This document shows, one piece after another, positions 44,776-55,584 of a stretch of DNA of 64,000 bases. The position numbers were made by a program, and so were the translations under genes. Under the pieces are notes generated by a model, which saw only the letters and a list, made by a program, of their open reading frames with translations, had not been told where the DNA came from and did not search any database. Each line of letters starts with the position of its first letter. The stretch's first letter is position 1. Origin of the DNA: Branchiostoma lanceolatum (Eukaryota > Chordata > Leptocardii > Amphioxiformes > Branchiostomatidae). The DNA is taken from positions 9,474,001-9,538,000 of the forward strand of contig NC_089739.1 of NCBI RefSeq assembly GCF_035083965.1, in the 5' to 3' direction.

Positions 44776-45739
44776 GTAGAGAATAAACATAACAAGTTAA
44801 CAAAACAAGCTCACAGTTAATACATATATTCCAAATTGTCTGCTTTTATCAAATTTAATGCGGTGAAGAGCAACTTTGTATCTTCCAAAACATAGCGCGT
44901 TCATCCATACGGCATGCAGCAAAAATCCTATAAACCTTACTTTTCTAACCTTTATCTTGATATTACCTTGAAAAAAAGCAAACAAATATAGCGTTACACT
45001 CTTCGTCCTTGTCCCCTTTTCAAGAGCTCATTTATAATTATTAAGTTTTCTTGTCAGCAAAGGAAAGCAAAACAAAGTAAAGTAAACTTGATATCATCAC
45101 AAACAGTTTACAGAATGTAAAAAATATGTCTTTTCTTGTACCGTGAAATCGAAAAAAATCAATGACTGAAGGCTACATGTACAACGCCAGGGCAACGAGT
45201 ATCCAAAGCCTTTTCTAAATCCTCATTTCATCTTTTTATCGTAAAACTAGATCCTTTTAATCTGGTACGTTTAAGCGATTCATTAGTTGACGCCGTGCAG
45301 AGACATGCCCCAGACATCTCGACATATGACCGCTCACGGTGGATTAAAGTCCAGACAGCTGAATGCAAAATCATTGATGATGGCCGACATCGCAACCATT
45401 TTACTTCTCGTTTGGCTGGCCCCAAAGGATGATGGGATACTGTCTGGCACCGAGCAAGTCGCGTTGATGTCTTTGTAAACTAGAAAAGAAATCATTTTAG
45501 GCACAAAACTGGGACAAAGATGTAAATGTTAGATATCTTGATAGCAGGGTAGTTAAAATACAAAAAGAAAGGCGAGATGAGCATCAATCTATTCCTGATT
45601 TCATTTTCACCACAAAGATTTATACGCATTCAATAAAATAGTTGTTCAATTGAGCATAAGATGATTGCTAAATAACATCATTTATTACAGTACTAAATAA
45701 ATAATTCTTCGATAGCGATAGCGGCATCGAATGACCGAG

Positions 45740-45920
45740 TCGCTACGCTAGCGGACACAAGATTGAGAGGCATTCTTGGCTAGTCTTTACACGACTTTCT
45801 TCATTCCACCCGGGTGTAAAAATGGGTACCTGACTTTGGTTGGGTTGTTAAAAGGCAGTGGGAGAAGAGGGCTAGGCTCCAGCTTCCAATACCGTGCCAT
45901 AGACACATGCAGTGGATAAC
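45740..45920 (+). mobile_element. Old SINE remnant, family A
   Basis: TTTACACGACTTTCTTCATT, CCACCCGGGTGTAAAAATGG and GTACCTGACTTTGGTTGGG match the family-A body. The head is lost and the 3' part (CTCCAGCTTCCAATACCGT) differs. Confidence 0.55.
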
Positions 45921-46336
45921 AACCCATTGCCATACTATACGGCCCCCCAAAAGCTATGGGAGTACCTTTTAAGATAATGTATAATATGTGTAGGTTGCTG
46001 TTGCCATGATGTATTGATATTGTTAGAAAATTTCTAAGCAATTTCCATGGAAAATCCCACACCCACAGATATGCTAATCGCGCTGCCCACCGGAAAATGA
46101 CAAGAATGGTTTCAAATATGGTAGAAATTGATAGTATATCCAGTTATTCCCCCAAACGTGACTTATTCTGCTTCACTGCGGGAAGGCTAACCACATTGTA
46201 ATTCCCAAGCGTAAAAGAGGATACTGGCTATTGCAAGAGAAGCTGAACTGTATTGGTAATGTCAGTGGCCTTTTAACCTCCCCTAGGGATGAACCATTGA
46301 GAAAAAACATTCATTTAGTTCTGACATCGTTTCATG

Positions 46337-47180
46337 GTAGCCACGAGGAGAGCACTGGAAAATTGTCATTCTCAAAGGTTAATGTGACCTTATTAGGGAA
46401 TGTAGAATCTTTCCTTGGAAGGGATTGGTGTTTTCTTTCACGCCGACATTCCAGAATATGTCCCCTGTGGTGAAATAAATAAACAATATTTTCCGGAGAA
46501 TTACGGAGAACGACATTTGATGTTCTCTGAAAATGATTCAACGGTCATAAAATAGAATTCCTGGAATTTAGTCAGAATTGAAAAAAAAAAATCAATCAAA
46601 TTTCTCCGTATAATATAAGATATAAGTTTAATCTTAAGACGTCCGTAACAGACTACTAACAGATGTAGTCATTCTTTTATTCCTTACTGTATAAGTCACT
46701 GGAATAAACTAAATCTTGACGTTGATTCCCTTCGATACACTTGTTTCGGAACTATCTCATAAAACTATCAAAGTACACGCCCGTCGTTCCCAGCATTATG
46801 ACTGCGGCCCCCGCTAATACACATGTGCCATTCTAGTCCCATTTCGTATAGGCACCTAACAGTGCTCTAAATCATAGTCTTTTCATCAGAGGCCTTAAAC
46901 TATTATCTTTGTCTAAATGCAAACTGAAAATAGAAAAGTGAAGTACGACATAAGGCCTTGATCATACACAGTTTTATTTAAGCGACAGGAAGAGCATTTC
47001 AAACTTTCAATTCTCAAACGGTGACGTGACCTTATAAGGGAAATGGAAGCATATGGTTCCCGGAAGTGGTTGTTTTATTTCACGGCTACATTCCAGAATG
47101 TTCTCTTGAGAATAACGGAGATGTTCTCTGAAGCGTATTTAAACATCATCATAAAATTCCTGGAATTTATGCTAGCATCT
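46337..47180. repeat. Two diverged direct copies of a ~190-bp sequence
   Basis: Copy 1 (about 46337-46575) and copy 2 (about 46985-47180) share, in order, GTGACCTTAT(T)A(G)GGGAA, GGTTGTTTTATTTCACG-like, ACATTCCAGAATRTKYYCTC, GGAGATGTTCTCTGAA-like and AAATTCCTGGAATTTA. Neither has an open frame. They could be a repeat family or duplicated non-coding DNA. Confidence 0.5.
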
Positions 47181-48230
47181 GGAGTAATTGAAATATCGTT
47201 TTTTTTTTAGCTAAGAGGTCATTTTGATGCCAGGGAAGATTGGTGACAAAATGCTAATGAAACTTACCACTTGGCCAAGTAATCTCCAAGCAGATCTAAC
47301 GTACCGGTGGCAAGGTAGTATATCCAAAGGGCCAACCAGTATTCAATAGGACACCAGTTGATCTGTATCTGAATCTATGTACCCGGGATAATCACCATTC
47401 GGCGTGACACACCAGCTTCGCGGGCACGCGGCGCAGCAGCAGCTGGTTATATTACCCCGAACGACATGTCACATCTAATCTTTGCACATATACCTGTAAG
47501 CGTTGTTTAAAGCTATCTAATTAGGATGCTCCTACAGTACTTGGTGGCAACTAGTTACACTCTACGACAGTTCCAGGGAAAAACTAATTTTTAAACACAT
47601 CAATTCTTGGTTGATAACTCTGGTACTTGAAGACATGGCTTAGTCTAGATCTATTTCTTGTTTTTTCTTTCTTTTTCTGAGCAGGTGCTAGTCTAGATAC
47701 TAATTAGTCGGTACGTCCAGCAGTTCATTGGTCATTTTGTACATCATGTATAGTCTGGACTATGTGTTATGCCATCTGTTTAAATATCAGTCACCAAGGA
47801 AAATGCACAACTTGCTACAGGTGTTGCCGGAACTACAAAGTCATTGACAGTCCCTTTTTGTCGCGACACACACTTTAGCAACTTAGACAAGCGCTGTTCG
47901 AAAGCGAAACAGAACATCGGTAATGACACCGAATCAAGTTAATAACACAGGAAAGAACTAAAAAGGGCCCAATCAAACTTACAAAACACCCCGCACTTGG
48001 AAGAGACCAATTTAGACAAGTAATGTTGTCGGGAAGCAGTGACGTCAGTTCCGCCTCCAGGAAGGTATAACTCCTTATTTGTACATGCACTTGTTTTAAC
48101 CAGAAAAATCTACCTCAATGCCATATTCGGTCAATGGAAAAGAGATTGTGAAAAACCGGTGAATAAAGAGGAGGGCTTTTGATTCTAGTCGGGTGAATCC
48201 CTGGAGTTCGGAGAAGACGTTGAAGAGACA

Positions 48231-48930
48231 ATGAAGACATCTTCTCTCGTCTTCGTGTTGCTTCTGGCTTTGATGTTAACACTGGCCGGTAAGTCAGCTA
48301 CTTTTCATTCATTGGTTATAGCTTGTACTTCGTCTATTCTTCTAGAAGGATGTCTTGGTTCTAGTAGAGGGTGCGTGCTTGTCTATATGTGTGCACATAT
48401 GCGTGTATGTGTATTGAAATATGAGGAATTAAAACTTATGTGTTTATGTTTTTGTTGTTTATGTTTTTGTGGCCGTGTGTCTGTACGCGTGCTTGTGTGC
48501 GCGCGTGTGTGTGTATACGTGCGTGTGTGTAATTATGTAATGATGTAACTTTATTGCACAACAATTGTACGAGGTACAAAGTACGGAATTCACTGGTACA
48601 TAGATAACATTCTATTAAGCTAATAAGTCTATCTGATACAATATGGTGTAGTAGTATGGGATGACTGGGATTTTACATACTCTCCAAGCAGAGGAGTGGG
48701 TCCGGCAGGTTTTTGACGTGTTTTTAGGCGTTTTTGTCGGGCTTTCTACTTTGTCATGGTTTCTTTCTATCTTTAACCCACACAAAAGATAGAAAGAAAC
48801 CATGACAAAGTAGAAAGCCCGACAAAAACGCCTAAAACACGTCAAAAACCTGCCGGACCCACTCCTCTGCTTGGAGAGTAGATTTTACAATCATTGGAGG
48901 AGTTTCTAACGGCTAGATGTGTGTGTATAA

Positions 48931-48990
<60 letters not shown>

Positions 48991-50353
48991 ATGCGCGCGC
49001 GTGCGTGTGTGCGTTTGAGGTTGCTAAAAATCTACAAGGAGGTGAATTCTGGAACTAGAACTTGTTAACGTTACTAAGTATTATTTAGACGACGATCATG
49101 GATTTAAGCAAGGAACAACTGTCGGTCTGTTTATGGTCTTTTTTTTTTATACAAATTTTTGCTAAATCCCAGATAGAAACATCCACACGTACTTCACTTG
49201 CCAACCGATTCTGCTTGCAACGAGGTCATTTTCATCTTCTTCAAAGTACGAGTTGAGGTTGTGCCTTCTTGATACATATGGCTATATCAGCGCTGCCTTT
49301 CAATTATTGATTGATTCAATTATACAACAAATATGGACGTTCGGCTGCAAGTTGCTATGTATTGAAATGAACATCCCTGGCGTAAGTGGACGCGAGATTC
49401 TCTTGCATAAAAAAATTTAGAAAGGGATTTCTGACTTTTTACCTCTGAAATTTCTTATTCACAAAAATACTAAATGTGTATTACAGGGTTCTCAAGAAAA
49501 TCTCAAGGTGTTTTGAAAAATGTCTCGAGATTTTTCTCAATGTTCAACGGAGCGCAAATATTTAAAGACTCCCATGTACTATGGGGCGTATTATGATCCG
49601 CATAGTGTAAACAATACGTTTTAACAAAAAAATGAGATACGTAATCTAAAAATCAAGGCTACCAGCTTCAGTTCAAAGTACTCTGCTGATTTCCTCGCTA
49701 AAATGAGTACCTAGTTTCGGTTAGACACGTCTCTTGGATCAGACGTTGAATGGACGTCTGATCCTATGCTGGAGGAGAGCCACACCTCGAGCATGTTAAA
49801 AAAAGCCGCCAGACGTATCGCGAAGAATCAGGGTCCTTCCTGGTGTGAGTGGATCAAACAAATCTATACATAGATTAGCATTGATATCTGCCGATATGCA
49901 GCTTGTACTCTTCAGTACAAAATTGGTGTGTTATGCCATGAGGCGGTTTGCCGGTATGCAATCCAAACCAACAAGTGTTTGGGGTTCTTTAATAAGTTGT
50001 GCATTTTTCTATATTATGTTACAGTTGTAAATTGCCGGCCTGTGGCAGAAAGGGGCGTTGTTCGTCACCACCGCACATTACTGGGCATGTACAGCCGGTT
50101 TAAGAGCTCGAAGTTGTCGCTTGGACGCGGCCGGCGGATGCCAGAAATACCCCAAAGTTGCATCTTTCTCCTCCGGTAAGGCCCCGACAAATATTCTATT
50201 TTTTATTAATTCACATATTTTAAACGAGTATGAGGCTAAAAAACACAATTACTCATAATACTAGTATTGCTTGACAATTGGTTATAATTTTTTCACAGGT
50301 TTTCAGGGAAGTCATTCAAACCGTGCAGATTCCTGGTGACTCACGGACGGTAG
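48231..50353 (+). CDS. Putative secreted cationic peptide precursor, 87 residues
   Basis: Three exons with compatible phases and strong splice sites: 48231-48288 (CCG|GTAAGT), 50025-50175 (TGTTACAG / CCG|GTAAGG), 50299-50353 (TTTTTTCACAG; TAG). Residues 1-19 are a signal peptide (MKTSSLVFVLLLALMLTLA). The rest is short and very basic, with only two acidic residues (E28, E60) against some 18 Arg/Lys. It has three Cys (C23, C65, C79), a GRGRR processing-type site (53-57), and a C-terminal Gly-Arg directly before the stop that could serve as an amidation signal. The segment after GRGRR contains a 13-residue Cys-to-Cys loop ending GKSFKPC. A bioactive peptide, neuropeptide or antimicrobial peptide is plausible. 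The G(K/R)x(F/Y)(K/R)PC phrase is loosely like melanin-concentrating hormone, but the ring size differs and I do not claim homology. Confidence 0.65.
48678..48880. mobile_element. 203-bp fold-back MITE with perfect 9-bp target duplication
   Basis: Near-perfect arms of about 90 bp start TACTCTCCAAGCAGAGGAGT and leave a tiny loop near 48776. Flanks are identical: GATTTTACA at 48669-48677 and 48881-48889. Same family as 30498-30639. It sits in intron 1 of the peptide gene, inside an inverted retroelement tail that starts TAACTTTATTGCACAACAA at 48545. Confidence 0.95.
48926..49015. repeat. (GT)n microsatellite
   Basis: Long GT run, then GTATGTATGCGCGCGCGTGC. It is potentially Z-DNA forming and lies within intron 1 of the peptide gene. 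Confidence 0.97.
49690..49870 (+). mobile_element. SINE tail fragment
   Basis: AAATGAGTACCTAGTTTCGG, GACGTTGAATGGACGTCTGA, GAGGAGAGCCACACCTCGAG and AGGGTCCTTCCTGGTGTGAG match the family-A body. No head. Confidence 0.65.
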
Positions 50354-50650
50354 ATTAGCTAAGCTGTGCAAAAGTTATGGTGACGTCATTCAAACTACGC
50401 CCAACTCAGCAAAGACTACATCCAAAACTTTGGAAAACCAACAGTCGCGGTCATAGGGTCTACTTCTGTCAGTATTATAGAGAAATATAGGGCATGTTGG
50501 TCCTAAAGCCGAGAGCTGGCCTGTGTTAAGGCCCTGGAAACATTCTGGCATCTAGGTTAATTCTTTGAGGACTATATTCAGAAACTTTTAGAAACCTACT
50601 CATACCACAGTGCTACTTCAGAATCGTACAGAAACTATGGCAGAGATATG

Positions 50651-51254
50651 TTGATGAAGGTTAGACATCCATGTAGTTAGATATGCAAGGTAACAGTTAC
50701 TCAAGCAACTGGATAGATTTGAAAACGGTCAGACGTTTCTGACAGCATCTGCTGCTTTTTGCCACAGTGACTGACTCAGTCACTGATGATTCACTTCCGA
50801 TCAATCGATTGACTTGTAATTTCTACGATTTCTAAATGGGAGACCACCCTTACACATCCTTGTATCCTGATCGGAGTCAGTGTTAACCTCAACGTCTAGC
50901 CTTGAATCTAGAAAAGTATTTATTTCTTGCTACTCGCTTGTACATTTTTTGTACTACTTTTGTATGACATATCCACAACTGTCCCAAAAATGCTCATGAT
51001 GCTCCGTGAATATTTTCATCAGGTTGGTAAGTCACTGAATAAAAAGACTCTTTTTACACAACCAACACCTGTGCTGCATTACTATGTGAACCAGCCAGAA
51101 TTGCCTTGAAGAAGGTGACAGATGGTCACCGAAACGTCGGTGGAATAAATCTCTTGGTTGTGTAAAAAGAGTCTTTTTATTCTGCTCATGTCTGCAACGT
51201 CTGACCATTTCAAATCTATCCAGCTGTTTGTATGAGTAACTGCTATACCTTGCG
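50651..51254. mobile_element. Hammerhead-bearing fold-back retroelement (copy D) with a second element nested inside
   Basis: The left arm GATGAAGGTTAGACATCC .. GGTAACAGTTACTCAAGCAA and the right arm CATTTCAAATCTATCCAGCT .. ATGAGTAACTGC are inverted relatives of copies at 3289 and 9293. On the minus strand the left tip reads a 6-7-bp hairpin then GAAACGTC (complement of 50732-50739). The right tip on the plus strand reads GCAACGTCTGACC, a one-base variant. Inside lies 51035-51183, bounded by GAATAAAAAGACTCTTTTTA and its complement, with its own hammerhead-like motif. Confidence 0.65.
51105..51140 (+). ncRNA. Hammerhead-ribozyme-like motif (Penelope/retrozyme type), probably decayed
   Basis: CTTGAAGA, stem GGTGAC-AGATG-GTCACC, then GAAAC-GTC. 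This is the hammerhead order CUGANGA, stem II, GAAA, minimal stem III, UC cleavage site, apart from one extra U in the first box. GCC before and GGTGG after can pair as stem I. Hammerheads with a 1-2-bp stem III are known from Penelope-like elements and animal retrozymes, where they act as dimers. Activity here is doubtful. Confidence 0.5.
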
Positions 51255-51353
51255 TTTAACTGAGAAAATAGTGCCAAGAAGGCTTTCACATAACCAGATG
51301 TATAATAAAGAATACACAAAACTAATTATTAATTATAGGAAACCTGCAAATAT

Positions 51354-51359
51354 TTTATT
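51354..51359 (-). terminator. Candidate polyadenylation signal of DNALI1
   Basis: AATAAA on the minus strand, about 590 bp beyond the DNALI1 stop codon at 51950. No nearer candidate was seen. Confidence 0.35.
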
Positions 51360-51949
51360 ATAGACAATCACAAAACTTGTGCATCACTTCAACGATTCTA
51401 CAAGAGACTAGAATTTTGTCAGATCAATTAATTTCAACTTTACACAGATATCAAAATTAGAGCCCAGATATACAGAATTCTTGTTAAGGCACACAGTGTG
51501 TTATCTTCCAAAGTTTGAAGAATTCTTATAGATACAGAGTGCACTGCACTAAAGAAATAGTGATAGGAAGACTATGGTGAATTGTTAAGACAGTGTCATA
51601 TATGTACAACTCCACTGTTTTACTTAGAGGTTGAAACAGACAAATATTCTACATTAAAAATACTTACAAAACTTGCAGAGCATGGTTCATTTCTATAAGG
51701 CCCGTATGGTGGATTTTTTGGAAGGCTTATTTTTCACATTGAGAGAATACCATCCTATACTGTACACCCAAGAATTTATGCCATTGTTTTCAAAACTTTG
51801 TAAAATCACCTTTTTTTTCTTTTCCGAAACCTTTGCTGATGGCATTATGACAACTTCAATAAAAATGTGTTAATTTGACTACAAAGTTTGTTAATCTATC
51901 CTTTTTGCCAATGCTTATATATGCTAGTCCCAAGTTGATGTCAGATCTT

Positions 51950-54900
51950 CTATTTCTTAGGAGCAATGATTCCCTCCAGTTGGGTCTGAAAGAAAGAGAA
52001 ATAACAAAAGAAAAGTTATAACATGTGATGTTAGAACATACAACAAAACTACACATAGACAAGCAACTTATCAAATATCTTCATATTGATCTCAATCTTA
52101 GCATGTGTATATGACATAATGAAAGAGTTAAAGTTTGTATTATATACTGCCATTAATGGAGATCTTTCAAATAAACAATTAACAAAGATAGACCTCTATT
52201 GTTTTAAACACAAAAAGATCTTTATCTTAATATCTAAAAAGAAAGTTGAAGAAAAGTGGCTGCCACATCTTCTGTGGTGCCCCAACAGACAAATATTCAG
52301 ACTAAAAGATAGAAGAAAAAGAATATCTTAATCTTAAGTATTATCTCTTAATCTTAAGTCTCACCTTAAGCTGCTGGTTTGTCCTCTTAAGGAACTGGAT
52401 CTCCTCCGAGTGCTTCTTTTCCTCCACCTGTCTGCGCTCTGCCTCTCTCTTCTCGATGGCCTCGCACTTGGCCTTGAGTTCGTTGACCTGGCGTTCAAGG
52501 TCACGCTTATCGGCCTCAAGTTCCGAAATCTGTCGGAGGACAAAATGTGAAAGTCAGTCAAAATAGAAATGAGTGCATTATCAGATCTTCTGCAAGTCAA
52601 GTATTATCAATCTTAGGGAGAGGGTCAAACAATTTGCAAATCTAACCTCATTTAACATCAATCCACCGGGTTATATAAATCCAACACTTTGAAAAATGAG
52701 AGATCTCTAGTGCAGTACCCCAAGGTCTGCACAGTATAGATGCACAAGCATGCATTATACTTTGTTTTGTTGGGTTAGATAGGTCTGTTTCTTTTCAGGG
52801 TGGCGGAATTATGTACCCTGGTGAAATCATGTTAGTTGATATATGTTACCCTAGCCTGTTAGTCTATAGTTAGACTATTAGACTATATCCAGAAATTCAT
52901 ATACCATCAATATTTTAATACATGTGAAACCCTTTAAATTCGCAGGGATGTAATTTCGTGGAGAAAATGGACTGTAAACTGAAGTTTTAAGTTTGCCATT
53001 GAAACAAAGGGATAAGCGGACAGAAGACAGATCAAGCATTTTCACAGTGAATATCAAACCACTGTGAAAATTTCTGCATTTTACACTGTTACAGTATAAC
53101 AAAGGCGACTCACTCTCTTCTCCATGTCAGCCTTCCCCTGCTCGGCCTGGAGCGCCTTCCTCATGCCGAACGCAACGCTACTCTCGTACAGAGTCTGGTA
53201 CGCAGCGATGGTCATACGGATCTCATCTCGGACTCGCAGAAGCAGCAACCCACGCTCCGCGCAGTTGATGGTTACCTGGCGAATCAGCTCATCTAGGTGT
53301 AGAAGACAAAATGTTAGAGACTGTTTTTAAAATGTTTTGGCAGAGTTGTTGCTGTTGTTGTCAAAGGTATGCGGACACGCAGTGGCAGCAAACCATGTTC
53401 CGCGCAGTTGATAGTCACCTGGCGATTCAGCTCATCTATTGAAACCATATTAGCCCAGCATTCACACAACAGTAGCGCATTAGTATTGAATCAGTACTGT
53501 AGGTTTGTGTCCAAACAATTGTATGTTTGTTTTTATAAGAAGCAAGCCATGTACTGCAAAGTTGATAGTCACCTGTAGAATCAACTTATCTATGTGATTT
53601 ATGAACAAAATGTTAACATTTTTGACACAATGTTTGAAAGATGCAAATGCTATCATCTTTTCGCCACATTTTTCTGACTAGATTTTCCCTCATCAAAACA
53701 CTTAAAGCTCTTAAACAAAGCACAAAGTGTTCAAACAACAAAAGTCCCCTTTAAAGAAAAAATCGTAAATCTAATAAGAGCATAGTGAGCACTGAGCAGA
53801 ACAAAGAACGTTAGATTGGTAGGACAAGGGTTAAGGCACAAACTCTTAACCAAAGCAATATGAATATGGCAAATATTAAAGTTCCTTACCGAAGCACTGT
53901 GAGTAGAGCTCCCTGCGTACAGGGCAGATGCCGGTCTCGCGGGCCTGGCGCTGTTGCAGCCGCAGGTCCAGCTGCTCCTGCAGGTTGACCACATCCAGCC
54001 GCGTGGCCGGAGTGCTGGACACCTGCTGAACCCACAACTGACCACCCTCCTGCCATTCCCTGTGGAAAAAGAGAAAAACTGTTGTTTATCAAAGTGTCAA
54101 TTTAAAAGAATATAGTTACTAGCTACATCAGACTAAGACCAGGCTTTAAGGTCTGATCCACTCACACCGAGATTGACCTCTTCTCTTTTCAATAAGTGTC
54201 GGTAATTAAGATCTTCATCTTCTGATTCTTCTTTCAGAAATATAGTTATGCTTGAACTAAAAAAACAGCTCACAAAAGCTGAAACTTTATATGAACTATA
54301 TATATATTGAGAGAGATATAGTAGATAGATAGTATATAAAGCTGTTAATGATGTGTTTACAACACCAGTAAAGCCTAAAGGTAGATTAGGGTTTGTCTTA
54401 AAATCACTCAATGTATCCAAGGAAGTGCTTGAGATCTAACCCTTAACTTAAGATATTGAATTGTCTTAAGATTACTCGGTGTATCCAGGATAGTGTTTAA
54501 GATCTAACCCTAAAACTTAAGACTGTTTAAGAAAACGTGCTAACCTTGGTGGGAGGATGGAGTTGAGAATCTCCTCTGTTTGCTGTGTCTTGGCGTCTGC
54601 TACAGAGGAGGGGGACTTGCCCTTGGGTGGGGGGTTGGGGACGGGACCGGTGTTGGCGGGTGGGGTGGGGCTGGCCTTCAGGTTCCTGGCCTGGGGGTGG
54701 GGGAAGAAAAAAGTGAGGATGAGTACATATAGTAAATCTATTGGTTCTATGAATGACTTAGCCTTCAGAGCTGAAGAATGATGGCGGATGCCTTTATTAA
54801 AATTTATGAAAGCTTGTCACCAGTTTCTATTCACCGTGCATAACATTGTTAACATTAATTTTTCTATGAATGTACAATTTCTAAATAAAGTGTCGGACAT

Positions 54901-55391
54901 TTGTACAGTTGTTACAAATATGCAAATTTCTTGACGACTGTTTCATAAGCATTCTAGATTTCTTTTTGTTTTTTCGTGTTCCTTTAACTTTAAACAGCTC
55001 GGGTACCTTGATTTTGATTTCGAAGAAACAGTGAATGCACGGGATTGAAACAAGCTCAGTATTGAATTTGTCTAGATGCACATGTTTATTTTGTTGCAAA
55101 CAAATAAACAATACAAGATTACGACTGACAGAAAAATATTTCCACAATGGAACCACGTGTTAACAGAGTAACTAACAGAAATAGGCATACTGACATATGA
55201 AAATTCTGCGTATCTTTTTGAGAATCAAATTATGCTGCTGGGGGAGGGGGGTCAAGTCTAGAAGACTGACGGGCGCTCGAACAAATCTTGCCGTAGCAAC
55301 CACAACTTACCCGCGGCGTTTTCTTCTCCGTGTTCCGGCTCACCAACACCGGGTTGTCGTACTTCACGAGCGAGGCGTTCGGTGGGATCAT
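51950..55391 (-). CDS. DNALI1: Axonemal dynein light intermediate polypeptide 1 (p28)
   Basis: Six exons on the minus strand, all with clean splice sites and phases: 55311-55391, 54545-54690, 53890-54059, 53114-53292, 52365-52529, 51950-51985, giving 258 residues, the family's usual length. The start MIPPNASLVKYDNPVLVSRN is the conserved DNALI1 N-terminus. A variable Pro-rich linker follows, then EEILNSILPPREW, CPVRRELYSQCFDELIRQVT, a coiled-coil region (ISELEADKRDLERQVNELKA and KREAERRQVEEKKHSEE) and the conserved end EGIIAPKK. The protein is a light chain of single-headed inner-arm dyneins in motile cilia and sperm flagella. It is transcribed divergently from EMC2, 193 bp away between start codons. 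Nothing is broken or missing. Confidence 0.97.
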
Positions 55392-55584
55392 CTTAGCGGA
55401 ATAATCGGGCGGGAAAAACACGACAACAACTGCGCAACACAGAAGAAAACTGGAAGAAATCCGAGTAGAAGAAACTTCGAGGTGGGTGTTTTCTGTTTCC
55501 AACGGCAACGTGCTAGCACGCATGCGCGAGTTTGTAAATCTCGCGAATTCTTGCGTTGATCTGTGAGACTTTTGGAAATCCAAG
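55392..55584. promoter_or_regulatory. Bidirectional promoter between DNALI1 and EMC2
   Basis: Only 193 bp separate the two divergent start codons. The stretch is CpG-containing (TAATCGGGCGGGAAA, CGGCAACGTGCTAGCACGCATGCGCGAG) against an AT-rich background and has no TATA box. The GCATGCGC phrase resembles an NRF1-type site, and the GTTTCCAACGGCAAC phrase resembles the RFX X-box of ciliary genes. These assignments are inference. Confidence 0.65.

Noticed and set aside
50058-50258. Alternative frame through the second exon of the peptide gene (CRLDAAGGCQKYPK...)
   Set aside because: It looks Cys-rich and attractive, but the phase of exon 1 (one base carried over) and the stop just inside the exon in that frame exclude it. 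The other frame joins all three exons.
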